Assembly: GCF_000835495.1 (NCBI RefSeq)
Contig: NW_015622542.1
Span: forward strand, 2,254,485 to 2,318,484
Direction of reading: 5' to 3'
DNA length: 64,000 bases
Source of the DNA: Cladophialophora immunda
Lineage: Eukaryota > Ascomycota > Eurotiomycetes > Chaetothyriales > Herpotrichiellaceae
Numbering within the stretch: position 1 is the first letter of the stretch; each line of letters opens with the position of its first letter. The translations under genes were made by a program, and so were the position numbers. The notes below the pieces were generated by a model. The model made no database searches. It was not told the origin of the DNA and saw only the letters and a program-made list of their open reading frames with translations. This document shows positions 45,021 to 55,108 of this stretch, piece after piece.

Positions 45021-46193
45021 ATGAAAGGCAAGATCATCCTCGAAGAACATGTTTCGATGCCTGACGAGGACATCATTGGTCGACTGAACCTCATCGCTCG
45101 CGATGGCACCGCGCTTTTCCGAGCCCTGGTCGATCTGCATGGGGCTCGACTGAAGGAGATGAACGATAATGGGGTCGAGTTTGCGATCATCTCGCAAAAC
45201 GGAAGCGGACCTCAGGGTATTCACGACCCCATTGAGTCGGAAAAGTTTGCCATCAAGTCGAACAATTATCTGGCCGGCCTCGTGCGCACATCACCTGAGC
45301 GGTTCGGGGCATTTGCATCCCTACCCATGCACGATCCAAACACGGCGGTGGCCGAACTATCCCGATGCGTCAACGAGCTCGGTATGTTCGGAGCAATGTT
45401 GAACGGTGGCCAGGAGTATCTAAGAGAGGATGGCACTGCGGTCGAAGAATGGAGCTTTGATGAGCCAAAGTACGACATTTTCTGGGCCAAAGTACAGGAA
45501 CTCGATGTTCCAATCTATCTGCATCCAAAATTGCCACTGCCAAAAGATTTTGCTCGTCTATACAAACATCGACCGTGGCTGGTAGGCCCAGTGTATAGCT
45601 TCGCGAGAGATTGTAGCTTCCAAGCCCTTGCCTTGTGCACGAGTGGCTTGTTCGATCGATATCCCAGGGTGAAGATCATCCTGGGGCATATGGGTACGTC
45701 TTCAAACGCACAGCTTACTTTACTTCAACTTCCTGGAAGTCCTTCAATATTAGTGACGATCCGGGCTGACTATGTCACTCTCGAATGTATAGGCGAAATG
45801 ATCCTCAATCACCTCACTCGCATGGACCACTGGCTCGAGAAGAGAAGCCGAGGGCGTAACTTACCCTCGCAAAAGACACTGAGGGAGTACTTCGAGCAGA
45901 ACATCTACATCACCACGGCCGGGCTCTTCTCAACCCCTACCCTTGCCCATGCAATCACTGAGATCGGTATCGGGCGAGTGCTCTTCTCGGTTGATACCCC
46001 TTATGAGAACATCACTGAAGGTGCTACGTGGGTGGACACCTTGCCGATTAGCCATACAGATGTGGCGAAGATTGGCCGCACAAATGCCCTGGAACTGTTC
46101 CCAAAGCTCAAGGATGTGTTGCGAACATCTGAAATCGAGCGTTTGCAAACTGATCGGCAGAGGCTGCTGTTCACGAGAAACCCTGGATGGTAG
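45021..46193 (+). CDS. 2,3-dihydroxybenzoate / gamma-resorcylate decarboxylase-like amidohydrolase
   Basis: Exons 45021-45693 and 45793-46193 give 357 aa. The 99-bp intron (GTACGT, CTGAC, TAG) is in frame and stop-free, so it is easily missed; removing it restores ILGHMGEMILNHLTR. Family landmarks in order: KIILEEHV (metal Glu and His), RFGAFASLPMHDP, VPIYLHPKLP (metal His), WLVGPVYSFARD, the ILGHMGE His, and FSVDTPYEN, the metal Asp loop that usually reads SIDYPFE. These are the ligands of the Amidohydrolase_2/ACMSD group, including Aspergillus 2,3-dihydroxybenzoate decarboxylase and salicylate decarboxylase, which remove CO2 from ortho-hydroxybenzoates without cofactor oxidation. It could follow the ALDH by decarboxylating a hydroxybenzoate. 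The exact substrate is unproven. Confidence 0.9.
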   Translation: MKGKIILEEHVSMPDEDIIGRLNLIARDGTALFRALVDLHGARLKEMNDNGVEFAIISQNGSGPQGIHDPIESEKFAIKSNNYLAGLVRTSPERFGAFASLPMHDPNTAVAELSRCVNELGMFGAMLNGGQEYLREDGTAVEEWSFDEPKYDIFWAKVQELDVPIYLHPKLPLPKDFARLYKHRPWLVGPVYSFARDCSFQALALCTSGLFDRYPRVKIILGHMGTSSNAQLTLLQLPGSPSILVTIRADYVTLECIGEMILNHLTRMDHWLEKRSRGRNLPSQKTLREYFEQNIYITTAGLFSTPTLAHAITEIGIGRVLFSVDTPYENITEGATWVDTLPISHTDVAKIGRTNALELFPKLKDVLRTSEIERLQTDRQRLLFTRNPGW

Positions 46194-46537
46194 TGAGTAG
46201 AGCGCCTCATGGTCAATGCCAGAAAAAGTTGAGGTTTATTGACATTGTGATCACCCCAGTCCTGTGGAACGGAGGCATTGGTCCCTCTGAGGCTGAAAGA
46301 ATTGATTGAATAGATGATACGTGGGCACTTGAATGGGGGTCCTACGAGCTTAGCGGATAATACCGCCGGCTTTGGCATTCATGGCCCCAGCGGCTGGTAG
46401 ATTGTGATTGCTATTAATAATTGACAAAGGTTCTTCGCTCTCAGTCACAAGCTAACTTTATTCTTCTCGGAAACAATCCTTCATTCTTCCATGCTCCTGG
46501 AGCACCTGTAGTCACTGATACAAAATCCTCTGTCTAA
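46194..46537. other. Convergent 3' region, decarboxylase and MDR
   Basis: About 340 bases between convergent genes, nothing recognised. Confidence 0.4.
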
Positions 46538-47590
46538 CTACGATCGAATACCGGCAGTCTCATCGATGCGATATACGTATTTCACAGCACTCGCCTTACC
46601 AGCCTGCAATCTCTCTAACCCAACTTTCACTCCGTTCAGTCCGCCGGGAATAACCTCATAGGGATGCCCACTGAACCAACCCTCCTTGAGGCCCAAACTG
46701 AACAGGCGGAACCAAGCATACCCAAAATCCGTGGGGTCATCCGGACCACCGTGCACGACGCTGACTATGGTCAAAGTCTTATTGATCGTCTCTGGGCTTA
46801 CTTGCCCAGGAAGGACTAAACTGAGGTGCCCACGAGAATCGAGAACCTTCGTGATGTTCTGGTAGCTTCCCTTCTCACTGACTGCGTCAAAGGCGTACAT
46901 GAGGTTCTGGCCTTGGGGGATAGCAGCACGAATTCCAGCAACGACACTGTCGTTTCCGGCACGGTAATCGACAACGGTGTCGCCTTGAGATCTATCAATG
47001 AGACCGTCGACGAAGGAGGTTCCGCGACCTGCCACGCAGATGACAGGGTGTATCTTCGAGCGCACGAGGAGTTTGACAGCGAATGCTCCTACGGCCGAAG
47101 CAGCGCCATAGACGACCACCCCTCCCGCCAGAGCATCTTTGCGTGCCTGAGACACGGTGACCCATGGCTCAGGTATGCCTAGTCGACAAAAGAGTCCCAC
47201 GGCGGCCGTCATAGCAGCGAGGGGAATCGTTGCCGCCTCTTCGAACGAGGTCGAATTGGGCAGGTGGAAAGTCGTCTTTTCCCACGAAACTGCATACTCT
47301 GCGAAAGACCCGTTCGGAGTGCGTATTTGGTGGAACGCTGCAACGCGATCGCCGACCTTGAACTCGGTGACATTGGAGCCGAATGCTTCGACATACCCGG
47401 CAATGTCATCACCAGTGTTCATCCCACTAGCTTCTGGGAATCGTAGTGGATGTTTCCAATCTTTGGGGTTTGTGCCTGAGACGACGACTCTGATGAGAAC
47501 CTGGTTTGCTTCGGGCTTCGGAATGGGAATGTCCTGGATCCGGACTTCAAATTGCTCGTCAGACGTCTTGAAAACGTGTGCTGATTTCAT
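46538..47590 (-). CDS. Medium-chain reductase (zinc-free, ToxD/enoyl-reductase-like)
   Basis: Single exon, 350 aa from the ATG at 47590 (MKSAHVFKT); an upstream in-frame GTG extension is not used. The GroES-like domain shows VLIRVVVSGTNPKDWKHP and GDDIAGYVEAFGSNV; the NADPH site is VVYGAASAVGAFAVKLL. Cys and His ligands of the catalytic zinc are missing, so this belongs to the quinone reductase/trans-enoyl reductase branch, to which fungal ToxD-like proteins belong. The tail (GLNGVKVGLERLQAGKASAVKYVYRI) is typical. It would reduce an activated C=C or quinone with NADPH. It lies between the decarboxylase and the cluster regulator. Confidence 0.9.
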   Translation of the reverse strand: MKSAHVFKTSDEQFEVRIQDIPIPKPEANQVLIRVVVSGTNPKDWKHPLRFPEASGMNTGDDIAGYVEAFGSNVTEFKVGDRVAAFHQIRTPNGSFAEYAVSWEKTTFHLPNSTSFEEAATIPLAAMTAAVGLFCRLGIPEPWVTVSQARKDALAGGVVVYGAASAVGAFAVKLLVRSKIHPVICVAGRGTSFVDGLIDRSQGDTVVDYRAGNDSVVAGIRAAIPQGQNLMYAFDAVSEKGSYQNITKVLDSRGHLSLVLPGQVSPETINKTLTIVSVVHGGPDDPTDFGYAWFRLFSLGLKEGWFSGHPYEVIPGGLNGVKVGLERLQAGKASAVKYVYRIDETAGIRS

Positions 47591-48257
47591 CTTTGTGAGG
47601 CAATGCGATTTTGTGAGCGCAAGGAAGAGAGAAGATTGTCGGACTAGGATGAGAGAGCGTGACGACAGCGACACCGAACGAAGGCGTACAAGAGGCTGCT
47701 TGCCTAACGGTATGGAATCGTGTAGGTTAGATGGTGACCCTTGAGGATCCGAGAGCGGGACATCAATTCGTCAAGACGAGACGGGTACCTTCACGCATTA
47801 ATAATAAGCAGCGGCATTCTTGACGAAGGTAACGCATTAGTTGAGCATAAAGCTCGCAATCGGTGTGCTATGGCGCGGAGAGTCAGTCGCACGGAAAATG
47901 TGGAATGTGAAAGCCGTCTTTGATTCTCTGCACTATCTCCGGGTCGGAAATAGGAGAACTTGACGGGATTACCATCAGCCTCTCGGACGAAGCGACGCGT
48001 TATTGGGCTTCATAGCGTTATCGCACTGGAGGGAGAATTGAACGTGTACGGAGGTGTGCGAAAGGAGGGCACGTTATACCGCGACCGTTGCCGAGTTTGA
48101 ATCTGAGGGTAAAATTACGAGGCTCCGGGAGGAGTGGAACAAAGTTCGCTCTTTTCCAAGCTCCCTGATGATATGGATTCTGCTCAAAAAGTAGACATGA
48201 TGGATATTCGCATGAAATCCCTTGATTTCTCAAGCTGACAGTCGTTCTAAAACACCT
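47591..48257. other. Intergenic, MDR promoter and regulator 3' UTR
   Basis: About 670 bases without a recognisable gene. Confidence 0.4.
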
Positions 48258-50483
48258 TCAACTTTGGGCCGTGTAGATCCATTTTTCCTCATAAAGCTTG
48301 ACCATATTGTTCAAGTTAGATGCATGCAAGGCGGACTGAACTTCCATTTCTTGCAAGAAGCTACTGACGGCCTCTAGGTCGCAGGCAGCGAGGACGGCAA
48401 GATCGGTCGTAGGAGCCCTCAAGGTACATCGCGGGTCTTCTTCGAAAACCTTGAGGTTGCGTGCTGCACATGCTTGACGTAAGATGGACAACACCAAGGC
48501 AGCCTTTCGAGAGATCTCCGATACGATCGTCGAAGCGCTGAAGATGATGGACAACATGGTCTGCGTTGTATACGTCGAGATCTCGCCAGAAGTATGCATG
48601 ACAAGGATAGCGTTGCCCGTTCGAAGCAGGACCTCAGCCATGAGCTCAGGTGAAGGATCAAGCAGCAATTTACTTCCGTAGGCAAAGTCGTCGACGGTAG
48701 AATGTCGATCATGGGTCAAAACTAGGCTTAATACATTTACAATGGCTTGACAGCAAGTAGAGCGTGACAGTACCGGGTTCTTTAAATGTTCTGAGACGGT
48801 GTCCTGACTGTCAAGAATGTCTGCAAGAATTAACGAGGCCAGATGATAGTGAGTTACGAGAAGCACTATAAAGGGTAGGTTAGTACATATGCCCGTTGAC
48901 CGTGGTGTTGATGTTGATCTGCGAGACTTACGATAATTGAGTTGACTCTCAGACGTGAGGAACATATAGTCACGGGCGCACATGGCCAATAGGTGGTCAA
49001 AGACGTCGTGGAACCGCTGGGCTTCATCAATCACGGCCTGGGATGCTATCTCAACGGGCAAGAGCTTGTGGTGAAAAAGAGAGTCGCATAGTTGGGTGAT
49101 GACGCCGATGTACATGGTCTTGCACGCTGTTGCATGCTGGAGGACTGTCTCTGCAATGTCCGGCGTCAGCGGGGTCTGAGATCCTTTTAACGTTCCAAAT
49201 GACTGGTCGAATATCACCGTCCGTTCGCGAATGAATTTCCAGACCTGTTCGTCACCTGAGTTGCCAAGCAGTATAAAAGACGGTTGCAGGCGGAGGAGGG
49301 CGCGAGAGCAGCCGAACACCACGCACAGCCAGAATACATTGTCTGGCTCCTGATTATGCTTCGCATTACCATCCTCCGGGACACACCATACGACCCGGTC
49401 GTTGGATGACGAAGCCGCCAGCTGGTTGGGTGATAGTGTCTTTGCCTGCCATTTAACCGGGCTTCTCAATATATGTAAGTGGCTGAACAGAGCCTGGTTG
49501 CATAACTGAACAAATCCCGGATCGTCGTCTTCGGTCGGCATCTCGGTCGAAGTAAACAACAACAAAGCCAATATGGATCTGTAACTGGGTCGAGTCAAAG
49601 CATGTAAAATGGCCTGTTTGGCCTGACGCCACATGTATGACCGGACGTCCTGTTCTCGGCTTTGACATTCGGACGCCCCTTGATCATCTGTGTTTCGATA
49701 CGCACTCTGTAATGGTAGCCAGCGCACGGCATAAGCATAGATGGCAGTGAGAAGGGCGTCGTTCATCATGCGTTCAGCGTCGACACTCTTGCGAGTGTCA
49801 TCGAGAAGTGTGTTTGGAGCGTGTGGGAGATATTTCTGCGAACTGGGCCCATGAAAGTCTTCACACCCGTCCAGTTCAAGGATCAGTTGTATGATGGAGG
49901 CTTTGGGTTTCTGAAACGCTAAAGAGTCAGCTCATGGGTAATGAATGCGTGAAGCAATGATCCTCACGGGTGTAAAGTCCAGATAGGGACGACAACTGTT
50001 CCCAAGCCAGATTGCAAACCGCAATTCGAAAACCTTGAAGTATATGTCCCATAAAAGACCATTCAGCATAGTTGCATGCATTCTGCGACATGCGACGCTG
50101 TTGGCATCAAAGGTAGATGATGTTGGAGCGGGAAATGGATCAGAAAACGCCGGACGCCTCGCTGCGAAGAATTGAGAAGCCGCGTCCTGCGCCATGCCCT
50201 CCGCCGAGATTCTCGACGTTGCTTGCGGCATAAAATTATCGTTTGAATCGTGCCATGCTGTGTCCTCAGAAGCCGCTTCGTTGGATGACTCCCATGCGGT
50301 CGTGCTGACCGTATCGTCCTGGGTTCGTCGTGCGACATTGTGCATAGCAGTCGTGCTAATGTCGCAGAATTTTCCCCTGCGCACACAGTTGCTACAAGCA
50401 GCGGGCTTCTGAGCAGCTGCATCGCAACCAATTCTCGCGGCTCGACATGCTGTACAGCTCGTCCGAGGCCGTCGAGTGTTCAT
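48258..50483 (-). CDS. Zn(II)2Cys6 transcription factor, likely cluster regulator
   Basis: Exons 50483-49968, 49910-48932 and 48865-48258 give 700 aa from MNTRRPRTSC. An ATG at 50579 in the same frame would add 32 residues; I prefer the later one because the zinc cluster starts right after it. The zinc cluster is CTACRAARIGC, then KPAACSNCVRRGKFC (C-x2-C-x6-C-x9-C-x2-C-x6-C). The middle and C-terminal regions are helical with many Leu residues and only a weak fungal TF-domain pattern (PFIVLLVTHYHLASLILADIL partly across intron 2). Intron 2 (48931-48866, 66 bp; GTAAGT, TACTAAC) is in frame and stop-free. The place inside the catabolic cluster, next to the MDR and quinone reductase, makes it the best candidate for pathway-specific activator. 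Confidence 0.85.
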
Positions 50484-50924
50484 CTTGATCGTGGAGCAGG
50501 AAGCAAGTCTGTGTTGCTCTAGGGGAATTTCTGGGGGGAATTTCTGGGGGCATATCTGGGCATGCCTGCTCGCAGCCATTGCGGGGCTTCTTATATTTTC
50601 CGTTCACGTGCCACTTGGCTATGGAGTCATGAGCTGGTGTCGGTGAAAAACTTTGAAGGCTCAAACTTTCCTTCTTATGTCCGTCATAGTCTAAGATGTA
50701 TCGGTGTCAAAGTGGATGTTTTGGAGGAAACATAGCAGAAGCTTACCAAAGTAGTATTTGTACTCGTGATGAGTAGTAATCCCCTTCTGCCTTTCCCTCG
50801 TTACCAAGAAGGCTTTCCATCCTCAAGATATCTCGCTGTGATATGTCGATAATGAAGCCATAGTCATAATCTATACACCTTCCAATATCTGTAGGAGGAA
50901 GATCACTTCAGTACAAGAAGCGGA
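50484..50924. promoter_or_regulatory. Divergent regulator / quinone reductase promoter
   Basis: About 440 bases between head-to-head genes. It holds a tandem duplication of a GGGGAATTTCTGG unit (50522-50550) and a CACGTG palindrome at 50605-50610. The tandem unit is coding only if the upstream ATG at 50579 is used. Confidence 0.5.
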
Positions 50925-51932
50925 ATGATATCTCCAATGCGAGCAATTGATATCAAAGGCGGCAAAGGGCCTCTCTCGGCCCTCTTTATCAACGAGAACG
51001 CCCCCAAACCTGTGGCCACAAGGAACCAAGCACTCGTCAGAATCCGAGCATTTGGTCTGAATCGTATGGACATACTCCAACGTGAGGGAAGATATGCTGT
51101 GCCTCCACAGGCACCATCAACACTGGGCGTGGAGTTTTCAGGGACGATCGAAGCCATCGCCACGGAGCAAGGCAGCTTCAATCTCGGAGACGAAGTATTC
51201 GGGCTCGCATATGGAGGCGCGTACGCTGAATATATTGCCGTGAGCACGCATACGCTGATCCACAAACCAAAGAACCTTACCTGGGAAGAAGCGGCCGGAA
51301 TTCCCGAAACCTGGTTCACCGCTCTTCAGGCAATGTATTTCGTTGGTGGCTACAAACCCGGACAAAGTATCTTATGGCATGCTGGTGCAGGCGGTGTTGC
51401 ACTTGCTGGCATCCAACTCGCAAAGGCAGACGGCGCGAGTGCGATTTACGTAACGACTAGCACGCAGGAAAAGATTGACTTTTGCAAATCAGCTGGGGCG
51501 ACCGAAGGATTCAACTACAAGAACGGCGACTGGGCGGCAGACTTGTTACAATACACTAATGGGAAAGGAGTGGACCTGATAATCGACGTCGTCGGTGCAG
51601 GATACTTCAACCAAAATCTCGAAGCCGTCGCGCAGGAGGGTCACATCGTCAGCCTGGGCACGTTAGGCGGAGCAGTGATACAGCAGCCGGTCGACATCAG
51701 TCGGTTCTTGAAGAAGAGGATAAGGTACGAAGGCAGCACCCTGCGGTCGAGAAATGAGCAATATCAGGGAAAGCTGCGCGATCGCATCATCGAGATAGCT
51801 TTGCCCAAGTTCGTGGATGGATCGTTCAAGGTCTACATTGAGAGAGTGTTCGATTGGAAGGATATTCAAGCGGCTCATGAGTTGCTGGCTGCGAATACTA
51901 CCAAAGGCAAGATTATATGCATGATATCCTGA
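50925..51932 (+). CDS. NADPH:quinone oxidoreductase (PIG3/TP53I3-like MDR)
   Basis: Single exon, 335 aa from MISPMRAID (a second ATG four codons on is equally possible). The N-terminal domain shows ALVRIRAFGLNRMDILQREGRY and LGVEFSGTIEAI; the cofactor domain shows HAGAGGVALAGIQLAK, VTTSTQEKIDFCKSAGAT and VDLIIDVVGAGYFNQNL. Zinc ligands are missing, as in zeta-crystallin and PIG3-type quinone reductases. The C-terminal LPKFVDGSFKVYIERVFDWKDIQAAHELL is typical of the group. It would reduce quinones formed from hydroquinone or catechol intermediates. It is divergent from the regulator at 48.3-50.5 kb. Confidence 0.92.
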   Translation: MISPMRAIDIKGGKGPLSALFINENAPKPVATRNQALVRIRAFGLNRMDILQREGRYAVPPQAPSTLGVEFSGTIEAIATEQGSFNLGDEVFGLAYGGAYAEYIAVSTHTLIHKPKNLTWEEAAGIPETWFTALQAMYFVGGYKPGQSILWHAGAGGVALAGIQLAKADGASAIYVTTSTQEKIDFCKSAGATEGFNYKNGDWAADLLQYTNGKGVDLIIDVVGAGYFNQNLEAVAQEGHIVSLGTLGGAVIQQPVDISRFLKKRIRYEGSTLRSRNEQYQGKLRDRIIEIALPKFVDGSFKVYIERVFDWKDIQAAHELLAANTTKGKIICMIS

Positions 51933-52352
51933 GGATTTGTTTCACAATGAGCGCGTTAAGAGGATCAGAAGTGGAAATGAATCATCTGCAAAGCCATCAC
52001 GGTTGGTATGTCTATGCACCATGTGGTGACCGTCCCTTTTTACAGCTTTAGGTCATATATCAACGTTAAAGTCCGCAAATTCAGGCAAACAACTCTCTCG
52101 TCTGCTTCCAACATAGGGTGTTACATCAAGTGCACGGCATATGAACCCTGTAGATGCGTCCAGCATCTCTGACAAGAATCATATAGACCCCGTCTTTGCA
52201 ACCTCTATCTGGATGCGAGACCACTCCATCGGGCCCACCGCATTCTCTTCGTTCAAGTCCTTTTTTCCAACTCGGATGAGATCGGCGTTGGTTCGATCTC
52301 GAAATCTCTGATCCAGACTGACACTATAGTCGGCCATGTGACTTCATGGGTC
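51933..52352. other. Convergent 3' region, quinone reductase and MFS
   Basis: About 420 bases, nothing recognised. Confidence 0.4.
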
Positions 52353-54216
52353 TCAAATCGCAAACTTGGTGGACCATTTTTGCAAGCGATGTCCATAGAC
52401 GTACATTGGAATGGCAGACAGGAACACTACTCCTTCTATCAAGAGCAGGTAACCGGACAACTGTGTCGACATTAGTAAGGGAATTCTTAATCCGACGAAG
52501 GCGCCACTTCTGAGCTTACCTTGAGAGGGCCGGACTTTGCCAACCAGGGAAATACGGCGAAGGTGAGACCGAATGTCACGGTATTCTTGAACGCTGTAAA
52601 TACGGTGATGGTATCTCCAGCAAACGGGCGATAGCAGTCGACCACATAGGCTATGCAGGTGGATACGACTGCATTGGTAGTAGCACATGAGATGGCTGAG
52701 CCAACAATTGCCACAAATGGTGACAAACGGTTCTCCAGCCCTCCTCCCCACATCAAAAGACCGATCGGCACGAAGACAGCCGGAAGGATCAGGCACCACA
52801 GGCGAAACTCGGGGAGAAAGTAGCCACCTCGACGTTTGGTGATGGTGGAAGCAAGCCAGTCGCTGAGGGGCCCCCCGGCAAGGCACCCAAAGATACCGGA
52901 TATGAGATACTGCGCGATTGTCAGCCGATGGAGAATTGGATTGAATCGGAAGAGCCGATGACTCACACCAATCGCGATGTTACCGACACCGAGGGAGGTA
53001 AAATTGTACAATTCTGGGAAGACGGCTGAATTTGCAGTTGATATCATCACATACGCACCAAGATTCAGTCCGATAAGAAGCGAGGCCCATGGGACAGCAG
53101 GATATCTCAGAGTGAGCCAAGGTCTCAACCACAGCCACCAGATGGAGGTCTCTCTGCGATGAAATTAGCTTGGGGCGATCTACACGTTACGATCCCATGG
53201 TGATGTGATCATACCGGTCGTACCAGCCTGTGACACTGATGGACTTCATCCAGCTGCTGTTCGCTCGAGCTCGAATAGCTTCGAGCTCCGAAGGGTGCCT
53301 GCCCTCGCCACCTTCGTTCTCCGGTGGCCGTCGAAAATTCGTCTCAGGGGAGAACAGAGCCGCAACGAGGAAGCAGACGCCTGTCAGGACCGTGTTCATC
53401 CAAAACACCCAGCGCCAATTTGAGTTGGCATTGGCTACCAGGCCGGCGAAAATTCCTCCTAGGGAGCTGCCAAGGGTAATGTTAAACATGGCCACGCCAA
53501 CCCAGAGGCCGCGCTCGTGTACGAAGAAAAGATCTGCGACAACAGCCGGAGCTAGGACCTCGCTGGCGCTGGCTCCCAATCCCTGGATGATTCGTGCTCC
53601 AAGCATGGACCCGTAGGTATTTGCCACGGCGCACCATATGCTCGAAGCAAAGAACATTGCTGTACAGATCAGGATGACGGGTCTTTTGCCTATCTTTTGC
53701 GCGAGCGGAATCCAGAGGAGGTTTCCGATCCCTAAGAAAAGCACGTTGAAGCTAATGAGCCAGCTCGCCCTTGTAACGCTAACGTCGAAGTGTGTCGCAA
53801 TAGTGACCAGGATGGGATTGAGAGAGCTGGTAATATAGTACGACAGAAAGATAAAGTAGCTGACGGAGAACGTAGCAAGGTATTTTCGCCACACGTGCCA
53901 CGTCTAGGATAACGACAAACCGAAATCAGTGCTTGTTTGGCCCGAGAGAGCATGGGGTGACGAGATTACCAGCGGGTCCTTTGGGTCATCGGTCGGACGC
54001 GGGATGAGAAGTCTCACGAGCACATGGCCTTCGCTGTCCTCTGCTGACTTTCAGTGAAGAAATCAATGGGAGGGTGGGATTGCTTATACCTTGGAAAAGA
54101 TGTGCAGCATCGGTCACACGCTTGGTGAGATGAGCATCCTGATCACATTCGTCCATGCCCACTTGATCCTCATGGGCCACGTAGGATTTCAGTTCCACCT
54201 CATGTGTTGATTGCAT
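52353..54216 (-). CDS. MFS transporter (DHA1-type)
   Basis: Six exons, 54216-54090, 54040-53970, 53903-53215, 53153-52967, 52909-52520 and 52460-52353, give 523 aa. An acidic cytosolic N-terminus leads to the PRPTDDPKDPLTWHVWRKYL motif common in fungal DHA1 proteins, then twelve expected membrane helices. Landmarks: LGIGNLLWIPLAQKIGKRPV (motif A loop), GARIIQGLGASASEVLAPAVVADLFFVHERG, and LGSSLGGIFAGL before NWRWVFW. The second half shows the repeat loop GGPLSDW. Exon 4 to 5 crosses a 57-bp in-frame, stop-free intron (52910-52966). As the last gene of the cluster it is the likely importer of the substrate or exporter of a toxic intermediate. A CACGTG lies only 13 bp before its ATG (54229-54234). 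Confidence 0.92.
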
Positions 54217-54418
54217 TTTGGGCTGCTTCACGTGTGTAGACGTTCGTGACGGCTGTAACGCGAAGATCGGTGGATGCTGTCACGCTCGGTCCCAGGGAAC
54301 AGTTACTCATTGATATAGTCTTGGATAGACACCCTAGAAACACCTCAGACTGGGTTCTTCTTCAATGACCCCCCCCAGGTCACCAGGAGTATACCGAGCA
54401 AGTACGTTAATCGCTTGA

Positions 54419-55108
54419 ATGCCCGACTCCCCGCCGCTCCACACAGGCGAAATTGACGGACCCCAGATTGCGGGGAAATGCATAAAATCCCGGTCACATG
54501 AGACACCGTGTGGTCAGCCTCGGGGCTCCAGAATTCAAAAGAGTTTTCAGCTCTTTTGCTCTCCGCGTTCCCGGGATCTGGAGATTGTCGGATATTTGTC
54601 ACTCAAGGCGCGGGAAGGCATGGGTCTTGTCACTTTTCCGACCAATTTCCGGGTGTGTGAGCTCAGAAAATACCGAAAACAGATATCACCAAACACTTCG
54701 GGGCCATCACCATTGCCGGTACCAGGGCAAGCCCCGTCGTCTCATTTGACTCAGGGATTACTCGCTTGTCGTCCTGCGAGTGGGAGGATCTGGCCAGAAG
54801 ATAAGCGGAATACTCTGGAAGAGGCAGCGGTCCACTCTCTCGAGTCCATACCCGAAAATGCTCACGTCGAGCTGTTCCCTGCGAACATTCACGCCATGCT
54901 GGATGAGAATCCAAGCTATATTGACTTGTGTGAAACATTAAAGAAGAATGGCTTGAAATTTCAGAGAAGCCCTTTTGCAAGGCAACTTCTCGGCCACGTG
55001 CCTTACCTGAACGGTTCTAATGCGAAGAGTCAACAACTCTCTCCAGCAGCTGCACCAGCTCCACCAAACCCTGCAGCCCCGGCAACTCAAGCACCAATTA
55101 CTGCATAG
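54419..55108 (+). CDS. Unrecognised protein with a FARQLL-type C-terminal helix module
   Basis: A 229-aa open frame from an ATG at 54419. The first ~125 residues look random. Residues ~130-200 read like a folded module: EEAAVHSLESIP, IHAMLDENPSYIDLCETLKKNGLKF, RSPFARQLLGHVPYLN. I recall a similar helix pair (NPSY-x2-LC ... FARxLL) near the N-terminus of some fungal Zn2Cys6 regulators, but cannot verify this. The tail is low-complexity Ala/Pro. No zinc cluster follows, so it may be the stub of a lost regulator, a small stand-alone protein, or an exon of a gene with an unseen 5' part. Confidence 0.4.
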   Translation: MPDSPPLHTGEIDGPQIAGKCIKSRSHETPCGQPRGSRIQKSFQLFCSPRSRDLEIVGYLSLKAREGMGLVTFPTNFRVCELRKYRKQISPNTSGPSPLPVPGQAPSSHLTQGLLACRPASGRIWPEDKRNTLEEAAVHSLESIPENAHVELFPANIHAMLDENPSYIDLCETLKKNGLKFQRSPFARQLLGHVPYLNGSNAKSQQLSPAAAPAPPNPAAPATQAPITA

